From: REEB481 sp039796915
GTDB lineage: Bacteria > Bacteroidota > Bacteroidia > NS11-12g > UBA955
Length of the DNA stretch: 5,680 nucleotides
Reading direction: 5' to 3'
Assembly (NCBI GenBank): GCA_039796915.1
Contig: JBDKIU010000131.1
Span: 1-5,680 of the forward strand
Shown here: positions 1-5,544 of the stretch, piece by piece
Layout: each line of letters begins with the position of its first letter
How positions within the stretch are numbered: position 1 is the stretch's first letter
Program-made: the position numbers and the translations under genes
Notes under the pieces: model-generated
Told to the model about the DNA's origin: nothing
The model's database searches: none
Seen by the model: only the letters and a program-made list of their open reading frames with translations

Positions 1-1250
1 GGCTCATCATTGCGGCGCTGGTCATTGGAACCATCATCGGAACCCTGATGGCCAAACGCGTGAAAATGACGTCGATGCCTCAGATGGTTTCTTTCTTCAA
101 CGGAATGGGCGGAGCCTGCGCGGCGCTGATTTCCATCCTGGAGTTCAACGAGATGCAGGCACACGCCGGCAGCCACGTTCTGGAGTCCATCAGCGGTGCG
201 TACAGCAGTGCGCAGATCACCAAACTGCTCATCATCTTCTCTGGTCTGATTATTGGCTCCGTGTCTTTTTCGGGCAGCATCATTGCCTACGGAAAGCTGG
301 AGGACAAAATCAAAGACTTCGTGCTGCCCATGCAGCAATTGGTGAATCTGCTGGTATTCGGCAGCGCGCTGGTGCTTTCCGGATTGATGATCAGCGGCAA
401 CCTTCAGGGCAGCATCTGGATGTATGGCATTCTGGGCCTGGCACTCATTTACGGCGTATTGTTCGTACTGCCCATCGGCGGCGCGGACATGCCTGTGGTG
501 ATCAGCCTGCTGAACAGCTTCACCGGCGTGGCAGCAGCCTGTGGCGGTTTCCTGTACGACAACAACGTGATGCTGATGGGTGGTGTGTTGGTAGGTTCTG
601 CCGGAACCATCCTCACCGTGGTGATGTGCAAAGCCATGAACCGCAGCCTGACCAATGTATTGATTGGCAATTTCGGTGGAAGTAAAAGCAGCGGCCCTGC
701 GAAATCAGGCAGCGGCGGCTCTATTCGCGAAGTAAGCGCCACCGACACCGCCATCATGATGAAATATGCGCAGAAGGTCATCATCGTTCCCGGTTACGGA
801 TTGGCGGTGGCTCAGGCGCAACATGTATGTCATGAACTGGAAGAACTGCTGGAGAAGGAAGGTGTGGAAGTGAAATACGCCATTCATCCTGTTGCGGGTC
901 GCATGCCAGGCCACATGAACGTATTGTTGGCTGAAAGCAATGTGAGCTACGATAAACTCGTGGAGATGGAACACATCAACCCCGAATTCAATACCTGCGA
1001 TGTGGTTTTGGTGGTGGGTGCCAACGACGTGGTGAATCCTGCTGCGAAAACAGATCCTTCAAGTCCGATTTATGGCATGCCTATTCTGGAAGTAGAAAAC
1101 GCACGTCAGGTGATTGTGATGAAGCGTAGCATGAAGGCAGGATATGCCGGCATTGACAACGAACTGTTTTACAACCCCAAATGCGGCATGCTGTTCGGCG
1201 ATGCCAAAGCCACCCTCACCAAGCTGGTGAATGAGGTGAAAGGGATGTAA
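1..1250 (+). CDS. pntB: NAD(P) transhydrogenase subunit beta, 5'-truncated by window edge
   Basis: Proton-translocating transhydrogenase beta subunit, an inner-membrane protein that with PntA couples proton entry to hydride transfer from NADH to NADP+, supplying NADPH. The frame is open from base 3 and the first visible residues (LIIAALVIGTIIGTLMAKRV) match the inside of the family, so the ATG at 48 is internal and not the start. About 415 residues are visible against roughly 460 in the E. coli protein, so perhaps 50-70 are missing. The first half is hydrophobic membrane domain II, with the conserved MTSMPQMV stretch and the IGGADMPVV signature (474-500), followed by MCKAMNRS (624-647). After a Gly/Ser-rich linker (about 680-720) comes the NADP(H)-binding domain III: PGYGLAVAQAQ (789-821), HPVAGRMPGHMNVLLAE, GANDVVNPAA, KRSMKAGYAG and a carboxyl end with LFGDAKATL, all as in E. 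coli PntB. The pntA gene or genes probably lie just upstream, outside the window. The identification is secure. Confidence 0.97.
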   Translation, partial: LIIAALVIGTIIGTLMAKRVKMTSMPQMVSFFNGMGGACAALISILEFNEMQAHAGSHVLESISGAYSSAQITKLLIIFSGLIIGSVSFSGSIIAYGKLEDKIKDFVLPMQQLVNLLVFGSALVLSGLMISGNLQGSIWMYGILGLALIYGVLFVLPIGGADMPVVISLLNSFTGVAAACGGFLYDNNVMLMGGVLVGSAGTILTVVMCKAMNRSLTNVLIGNFGGSKSSGPAKSGSGGSIREVSATDTAIMMKYAQKVIIVPGYGLAVAQAQHVCHELEELLEKEGVEVKYAIHPVAGRMPGHMNVLLAESNVSYDKLVEMEHINPEFNTCDVVLVVGANDVVNPAAKTDPSSPIYGMPILEVENARQVIVMKRSMKAGYAGIDNELFYNPKCGMLFGDAKATLTKLVNEVKGM

Positions 1251-1504
1251 GCACACGTTCGGTGCGCAGCTTGCCCCGCAAATAAGGAATTCCATAGATG
1301 GGCGAAAGAGTTCAAAGCAACGTTTAACTACTAAGCTGCTTGGACTTAACCCAGCATCCCTGATTCTTCTTCTTTAGAAAGAAGCAAGCAAGGTAAACTT
1401 TCAATCATGGTTTAAGAAGCCAGTGGCACTTGGCACATTTGCACGAGCAAAGTGTTAATCTTATTCTTGCTTCCTAACTTCTTTCAACAGACTTCAAAAC
1501 TGCC
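1251..1504. other. Intergenic region between pntB and the 73-residue membrane protein gene
   Basis: No open frame here is convincing, and no tRNA or repeat family is recognisable. Visible structure is limited to small hairpins: CTTCTTT/AAAGAAG at 1369-1384 with a two-base centre, and TTTGC-ACGA-GCAAA at 1438-1451. GAAGCAAG (1381-1388) can also pair with CTTGCTTC (1466-1473). None is followed by a T-run, so there is no clear terminator for pntB. No good TAnnTTTG promoter is seen; the nearest is CACATTTG (1434-1441), with one mismatch and no TTG at the proper distance. The downstream gene must have a promoter here or be read from pntB. Confidence 0.5.
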
Positions 1505-1726
1505 ATGAAAAAAACCTTCTACACCATCCTCATCATTGGGCTGATTCTGCTGCTTTGGTTTGCGCCCATCGATTTGGACCGAGAGCGCGCTTTAGCCAAC
1601 ACCGGCGCCAAGAAACTCGTCGTTTTTGTTTTGGAAACCACCTGGGTTAAGATCGCTGCAAGCATCTTTCTTGGCCTGATGGTTATTGGTTTGCACGCAG
1701 AGGAACAGGAAAAAAAGCCTGATTAA
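1505..1726 (+). CDS. Small two-helix membrane protein of unknown function (73 aa)
   Basis: I do not recognise a family. The 73-residue product begins MKKTFYT and has a first hydrophobic segment at about residues 6-22 (ILIIGLILLLWFAP). A short polar, charged stretch follows (IDLDRERALANTGAKK), then a second hydrophobic segment at about 39-63 and a charged tail ending in EEQEKKPD. This pattern fits a small integral membrane protein. The first segment could be taken for a signal peptide, but no small-residue cleavage site follows directly and a second helix is present, so a two-pass topology is more likely. The ATG at 1505 is the only sensible start; the bases before it (CTTCAAAACTGCC) contain no Shine-Dalgarno sequence, like the other genes here. 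It stands alone, same strand as pntB but 254 bases away, and converges on the desaturase gene. That it is a real gene is probable from its clean membrane-protein composition; its function is unknown. Confidence 0.7.
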   Translation: MKKTFYTILIIGLILLLWFAPIDLDRERALANTGAKKLVVFVLETTWVKIAASIFLGLMVIGLHAEEQEKKPD

Positions 1727-1836
1727 GAAAGCGCCTGAGCTGGATCAAGTCCAATGTATCTTTCTCTCGGGCCGTTGACCCTTGAGTCCACACGTACAGA
1801 CACGATGAGGAAACTGGCCTGTGTCAGCCCTGAATG

Positions 1837-1865
1837 AAAAAAAACACAGGAGTATTTAAGCCTCC
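1837..1865 (-). terminator. Possible weak terminator of the acyl-ACP desaturase gene
   Basis: Read on the minus strand, the sequence just after the desaturase stop codon can form a short GGAG/CTCC stem (plus-strand 1862-1865 and 1849-1852) with a nine-base loop. UGUG and then eight consecutive U (A-run 1837-1844) follow it. The four-pair stem is short for an intrinsic terminator. A separate perfect inverted repeat, CCTGTGT (1818-1824) and ACACAGG (1844-1850), overlaps the same site but has the A-run in its loop. Termination is expected here because two genes converge, but the evidence is modest. Confidence 0.3.
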
Positions 1866-1866
1866 A

Positions 1867-2862
1867 TCACGCGCCCCAGGGATCAACCCAGCCGAAGCGA
1901 TGGGAAGTTGCTGCTGCAGAAACTCCTTGCACCCTGATGGAAAGCTTTTCTAAACGTTCGGGGAGTTTCATGAGGTAGTCACGGGCTTTTTCTGCGCCCT
2001 CGTTCAATCCGGTCAGGTTGCCAATCTCCCAGTGGGAAAGCAGCGTTTTCAGGATTTGTACATAATCATCTGCCGTGTACACACCCAATTTTTGTGCAGC
2101 ATCTGCAAAACCCTGAAAAGACTGGCCCACGGTTTCACCGGCTTGTCGGAGCAGGTTTGCCGGCATCGCGATTTTCCGCTTCATCATATCGGCAAACACA
2201 CGCACCAGCTCCGACGGATCTACTTCAATGATGCGCCTCACGAACTCGCGGTAAGCCAGATGGTGACGCATTTCGTCGCCGGCCACGGTGCGGCAGATGC
2301 GCGCCAGCAGGTTGTTGCCTTTTTTCGCGGCCAGTTCAGCCACACGTTTGTGCGAGATATGCGTGGCCAGTTCCTGGAAACTGGTATAGACAAAGTTGCG
2401 ATACGGATCTTCATCCAGTCCAAGGTCGAAACCATCGGCCAGCAGGTATTGCGTACTGATTTCCACCTGACGCATGTTCACCCTGCCACTCAGGTAAAGG
2501 TATTTGTTCAGCACATCGCCATGGCGGTTTTCTTCAGCCGTCCAGTTTCGAATCCATTCGCTCCAGGCATTGCGACCATTCTGGTCAATGCCGCGCACAC
2601 CCATCAGCCAGCTTTCGTAGGTGGGAAGTGCTTCTTCAGTAATCATATCACCAATCAGCACAATCCAGAAATCGTATTCCAGCTCACGGGCTTCGCCCTG
2701 CAATTCTTTTATCTTATCGGTAAAATCGGGGGCTTTGGGATCGGGAAGAAAATCGGCCGGCTGCCAGATTTTCTCAATAGGCATAAGGTATTTCTGCATG
2801 AAGCCAGCGATATCCTGCTCCATAGACAACATCACTTCCTGGCGTATCGGGGATATAGACAT
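1867..2862 (-). CDS. Soluble acyl-[acyl-carrier-protein] desaturase (plant stearoyl-ACP desaturase family)
   Basis: Diiron enzyme that places a cis double bond in an ACP-bound saturated acyl chain, using O2 and electrons from reduced ferredoxin, in the cytoplasm. All six iron ligands of the family can be placed: Glu76 (in DMITEEALPTY, 72-82), Glu111 and His114 (EENRHG), Glu164 (TSFQELATHISH) and Glu197 with His200 (DEMRHH). The spacings Glu111-Glu164 (53) and Glu164-Glu197 (33) equal those of the castor enzyme as I recall it. Further strongly plant-like stretches are ADFLPDP, LLNKYLYLSGRV-type (VLNKYLYLSGRVNMRQ), FADMMKRKIAMPA, KLGVYTADDY and LTGLNEGAEKARDY. At 331 residues it is near the length of mature plant enzymes and has no transit peptide or membrane helix. 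The ATG at 2862 is preceded by no ribosome-binding site. The DUF4199-type gene lies 117 bases upstream on the same strand. The likely product is a delta-9 monounsaturated acyl chain for membrane lipids; positional specificity cannot be read from sequence alone. Confidence 0.95.
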   Translation of the reverse strand: MSISPIRQEVMLSMEQDIAGFMQKYLMPIEKIWQPADFLPDPKAPDFTDKIKELQGEARELEYDFWIVLIGDMITEEALPTYESWLMGVRGIDQNGRNAWSEWIRNWTAEENRHGDVLNKYLYLSGRVNMRQVEISTQYLLADGFDLGLDEDPYRNFVYTSFQELATHISHKRVAELAAKKGNNLLARICRTVAGDEMRHHLAYREFVRRIIEVDPSELVRVFADMMKRKIAMPANLLRQAGETVGQSFQGFADAAQKLGVYTADDYVQILKTLLSHWEIGNLTGLNEGAEKARDYLMKLPERLEKLSIRVQGVSAAATSHRFGWVDPWGA

Positions 2863-2979
2863 GATTCTGCCGCAAAGTTCGGGAAATTCTCAGGGGATTT
2901 TAAGCCTGATTGTCACTTTGGACATTTGGATTTGGTGAAAGACATGAAATACCAGCCCAACTGGACACCTGTACAATCC

Positions 2980-3537
2980 TCATCCATTCCACAACAACTT
3001 CCGCAACCAGCGAAACCATAAAGAACTTCCCAACACGAACAACAAAGCCACTGGCATCGGTTCGGCCAGCGCGGTGAACAGGAAGCGCTTCCACGTAACC
3101 TGCATCGCAGAAACCATGACAGCCATGTCTGCTTTTAAAGACTCCAGCCTTTTGCCTGCAACACCGTGTTTGATGGCGGCGTCAATTTCCATATCCGCGT
3201 AACGCTGGTAAAAGTCAGGAAACATGGTTCGGAAATTGATTTCCCAGGCCAGCGCATAACCCAACGACACCATGAGTGCGATGGCCAGCCCGCACAGCAG
3301 GTAGCTTCCAAAACTCCAACCTTGCTGTGATTCCCGATGCCAGGCAGCCACCCCAAGCCATACCATCACAAATGCAGGAATCATCAGCAAAAAGCCCAAC
3401 AACACAGAAGTTCCGCCCAGATCCTGCGGGTTGGTGCTCATGGTATAGCGCATCACCAGTCCAACAAGCAACATGATGGCAACCCCAAAGAACCCATAGC
3501 GAAGTATGTGACGAATCATGCCGCTAAGTAAGCGCAT
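2980..3537 (-). CDS. DUF4199-type four-helix membrane protein
   Basis: The 185-residue product has four hydrophobic segments, at about 13-30, 43-65, 76-97 and 152-175. Between helices three and four lies a soluble loop with FPDFYQRYADMEIDAAI (106-122) and a Lys/Glu-containing helix. This topology and the aromatic FPDFY..YA motif after the third helix fit the DUF4199 family, which I know mainly from Bacteroidota and which has no assigned function. The call is from memory of the family, not from a search. Starts are possible at 3537 (MRLLSG) and 3519 (MIRHILRYG). Neither has a Shine-Dalgarno sequence; the shorter form begins closer to the usual family start, so the first six residues are uncertain. 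The gene is divergent from atpD and upstream of the desaturase on the same strand. No TAnnTTTG box is seen ahead of it: the best is TCAGTTTG on the minus strand at 3611-3604. Confidence 0.8.
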   Translation of the reverse strand: MRLLSGMIRHILRYGFFGVAIMLLVGLVMRYTMSTNPQDLGGTSVLLGFLLMIPAFVMVWLGVAAWHRESQQGWSFGSYLLCGLAIALMVSLGYALAWEINFRTMFPDFYQRYADMEIDAAIKHGVAGKRLESLKADMAVMVSAMQVTWKRFLFTALAEPMPVALLFVLGSSLWFRWLRKLLWNG

Positions 3538-3631
3538 TTCAGACAGAAGGCTGGTCAGTGAAACACAAATGGCTGAATATCAATGCTTTAGCGGTCTTAC
3601 ACACAAACTGAAGTTTTTTTTCCTCATGCTG

Positions 3632-3660
3632 TTGAATACACCCTCTGCTGCCTACCTTTG
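3632..3660 (+). promoter_or_regulatory. Bacteroidota-type promoter of atpD-atpC
   Basis: TTG (3632-3634) and TACCTTTG (3653-3660) are 18 bases apart. They match the -33 TTG and -7 TAnnTTTG elements used by the primary sigma factor of Bacteroidota. The box lies 27 bases before the atpD ATG, giving a predicted leader of roughly 20 nucleotides. An eight-base T-run (3614-3621) lies just upstream. The match is exact for all specified bases. Confidence 0.8.
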
Positions 3661-3687
3661 CACCCGCGTTTTTCAAGCATCAACGTA

Positions 3688-5196
3688 ATGTCGAATAAAG
3701 GAAAGATCACCCAGATCATCGGCCCGGTGGTTGACGTTGCCTTCAACGAAACCGGCTCTACGCTCCCAAACATTTATAACTCGCTCCATGTGATGCGCGA
3801 CAACGGTACCAAGCTGGTACTGGAAGTGCAACAGCACCTCGGAGAGAACATCGTGCGTACCATTGCGATGGACAGCACCGATGGCCTCCAACGCGGCATG
3901 GACGTAGTTGATACCGGCGACGCCATCCGCATGCCTACAGGTGAAGGCATCCGTGGTCGCTTGTTGAACGTTGTGGGAGAATCTATTGACGGCCTCCGAA
4001 CCCTGGACTCCGCCAATGGACGCGCCATCCACGCCAAAGCACCAACTTACGACAACCTCGCTACCAGCACCGAGCCTCTGTACACCGGCATTAAGGTAAT
4101 CGACTTGCTCGAGCCTTACGCCAAAGGTGGTAAAATCGGATTGTTTGGTGGTGCAGGTGTAGGCAAAACCGTATTGATCATGGAATTGATCAACAACATT
4201 GCCAAAGCATACAGCGGTATGTCTGTGTTCGCCGGTGTAGGTGAACGCAGCCGTGAAGGAAATGACCTGCTCCGCGAAATGATTGAATCCGGAGTAATCA
4301 AATACGGTAAAGAATTTCGCCACAGCATGGAAGAAGGTGGCTGGGACCTTTCCAAAGTTGATATGGATGAACTGAGCCAGAGCCAGGCTACCCTGGTGTT
4401 CGGTCAGATGAACGAACCTCCCGGAGCCCGTGCCCGTGTGGCATTGAGCGGTCTGTCTGTAGCGGAATACTTCCGCGATGGCGACGGCCAGGGTCAGGGT
4501 CGCGACATTCTGTTCTTCGTCGACAACATCTTCCGTTTCACTCAGGCGGGTTCAGAAGTATCTGCACTGCTTGGCCGTATGCCTTCTGCAGTAGGTTATC
4601 AGCCTACGCTGGCTACGGAAATGGGTGTGATGCAGGAACGCATTACCTCTACCACCCGCGGATCCATCACTTCCGTTCAGGCCGTTTACGTACCTGCGGA
4701 TGACTTGACCGACCCCGCACCTGCAACCACCTTTGCGCACCTTGATGCTACCACGGTATTGAGCCGTAAAATCGCGGAATTGGGCATCTATCCTGCGGTG
4801 GATCCTCTGGATTCTACTTCAAGGATTCTTACTCAGGACATCCTCGGTAAAGAGCATTACGGCTGCGCCCAGCGCGTGAAAGAATTGCTGCAGCGTTACA
4901 AGGAACTTCAGGACATCATCGCCATTCTTGGTATGGACGAACTGAGCGAAGATGACAAGCTGGTGGTGCACCGCGCACGTCGCGTGCAGCGCTTCCTCAG
5001 TCAGCCTTTCCACGTTGCCGAACAGTTCACCGGCATCCCCGGCGTTCTGGTTGACATCAAAGAAACCATCAAAGGTTTCAACATGATCATGGACGGTGAA
5101 GTGGATGAATATCCGGAGGCTGCATTCAACCTGGTGGGTACCATCGAAGATGCCATCGCCAAGGGTAAGAAACTTCTGGAAGACGCCAAGCGCTAA
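3688..5196 (+). CDS. atpD: F-type ATP synthase subunit beta
   Basis: Catalytic beta subunit of F1, which makes ATP at the alpha/beta interface while the gamma shaft rotates; a peripheral complex on the cytoplasmic face of the inner membrane. I chose the ATG at 3688 (MSNKGKITQIIGPVVDV), giving 502 residues. An upstream in-frame TTG at 3658 is part of the promoter box and would add residues foreign to the family. Motifs in order: Walker A GGAGVGKT (154-161, Lys160, Thr161), catalytic glutamate and following arginine in GERSREG (Glu186, Arg187), Walker B FFVDN (Asp279), ATPase signature PAVDPLDSTS (369-378), and DELSEDD (417-423) in place of the usual DELSEED. Compared with the roughly 460 residues of the E. 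coli protein, an extra stretch at about 205-232 (KYGKEFRHSMEEGGWDLSKV) accounts for much of the additional length; as I recall it is characteristic of Bacteroidota. It is followed after five bases by atpC. The other ATP synthase genes are not adjacent. Confidence 0.98.
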   Translation: MSNKGKITQIIGPVVDVAFNETGSTLPNIYNSLHVMRDNGTKLVLEVQQHLGENIVRTIAMDSTDGLQRGMDVVDTGDAIRMPTGEGIRGRLLNVVGESIDGLRTLDSANGRAIHAKAPTYDNLATSTEPLYTGIKVIDLLEPYAKGGKIGLFGGAGVGKTVLIMELINNIAKAYSGMSVFAGVGERSREGNDLLREMIESGVIKYGKEFRHSMEEGGWDLSKVDMDELSQSQATLVFGQMNEPPGARARVALSGLSVAEYFRDGDGQGQGRDILFFVDNIFRFTQAGSEVSALLGRMPSAVGYQPTLATEMGVMQERITSTTRGSITSVQAVYVPADDLTDPAPATTFAHLDATTVLSRKIAELGIYPAVDPLDSTSRILTQDILGKEHYGCAQRVKELLQRYKELQDIIAILGMDELSEDDKLVVHRARRVQRFLSQPFHVAEQFTGIPGVLVDIKETIKGFNMIMDGEVDEYPEAAFNLVGTIEDAIAKGKKLLEDAKR

Positions 5197-5201
5197 TCGC
5201 C

Positions 5202-5432
5202 ATGAATGTTGAAATTCTCACTCCAGACAAAACCCTGTTTCAGGGCGAAGCGGATGTATTGACGCTTCCGGGCATCGAAGGCAGTTTCCAGATTCTGGAC
5301 CGCCACGCGCCCATGATTGCCAACCTCGGCAAAGGCGCTGTTGTTGTGAAACAAAAACAGCAGGCACAAAGCTTTGAGGTTCATGGCGGTTTGGTGGAAG
5401 TGCTGAACAATAAAGTAATCGTGCTGGTTTAA
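5202..5432 (+). CDS. atpC: F-type ATP synthase subunit epsilon, short form
   Basis: Epsilon subunit, part of the F1 central stalk that contacts gamma and the c-ring. The 76-residue product starts MNVEILTPDKTLFQGEAD and contains the family stretch LPGIEGSFQILDRHAPMIANLGKG (22-45) and HGGLVEV (61-67). These form the amino-terminal beta-sandwich. The protein ends at VIVLV, so the carboxyl-terminal two-helix domain of the roughly 135-residue E. coli subunit is absent. This looks natural and not like a frameshift: the beta-sandwich is complete and the stop is followed directly by the operon terminator. Short forms are usual in Bacteroidota as far as I recall. It begins five bases after the atpD stop with no ribosome-binding site of its own, so translation is probably coupled to atpD. 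Confidence 0.95.
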   Translation: MNVEILTPDKTLFQGEADVLTLPGIEGSFQILDRHAPMIANLGKGAVVVKQKQQAQSFEVHGGLVEVLNNKVIVLV

Positions 5433-5450
5433 ACGCACCAACACTTTAGG

Positions 5451-5484
5451 AAAGCCGGGGTCTTCAACGATTCCGGCTTTTTTT
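5451..5484 (+). terminator. Intrinsic terminator of atpD-atpC
   Basis: AAAGCCGG (5451-5458) and CCGGCTTT (5473-5480) form a perfect eight-pair stem, extendable by two G-T pairs, around a ten-base loop (TCTTCAACGA). The descending arm runs into seven consecutive T (5478-5484). It lies 18 bases after the atpC stop and ahead of the pruA promoter, so it closes the operon. Confidence 0.9.
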
Positions 5485-5507
5485 ATGCCGTCGGTGGATT
5501 GACCGGT

Positions 5508-5536
5508 GTGCATCCACAGAGGCTCAAGTATCTTTG
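5508..5536 (+). promoter_or_regulatory. Bacteroidota-type promoter of pruA
   Basis: TATCTTTG (5529-5536) matches the TAnnTTTG -7 consensus at every specified base. Eighteen bases upstream is GTG (5508-5510), one mismatch from the -33 TTG; a true TTG at 5499-5501 is 27 bases away and too far. The box ends only eight bases before the pruA ATG, so the transcript would have almost no leader. Confidence 0.65.
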
Positions 5537-5544
5537 CCCCACTT

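Noticed and set aside
1286..1293. Palindrome GGAATTCC after pntB
   Set aside because: An eight-base palindrome is expected by chance in several kilobases, and nothing nearby suggests a binding site.
1757..1764. TATCTTTC resembling the TAnnTTTG promoter element
   Set aside because: The last base is wrong, no TTG lies at the proper distance, and no plus-strand gene follows before the convergent desaturase.
2032..3021. Long open frame on the plus strand (329 codons) antisense to the desaturase gene
   Set aside because: It lies almost wholly opposite the desaturase, whose motifs and ligands are unmistakable. The translation is rich in His, Phe and Gln with no family pattern, as expected for a shadow frame in moderately GC-rich coding DNA.
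3604..3621. AAAC-TGAA-GTTT hairpin followed by a T-run, resembling a terminator
   Set aside because: The stem is four weak pairs, and no plus-strand gene ends upstream of it. It is more likely AT-rich sequence ahead of the atpD promoter.
3673..4323. Open frame of 216 codons on the minus strand opposite the start of atpD
   Set aside because: It is fully antisense to atpD and its promoter, has no recognisable domain, and is explained by atpD codon usage.
5202..5432. atpC as a frameshifted or broken gene because of its small size
   Set aside because: The beta-sandwich domain is complete and the terminator follows 18 bases after the stop. Downstream frames show no helical-domain sequence before the hairpin.
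5193..5513. Open frame of 106 codons on the minus strand over atpC and the terminator
   Set aside because: It runs through the atpC gene and its terminator hairpin and resembles no family; a shadow of atpC.
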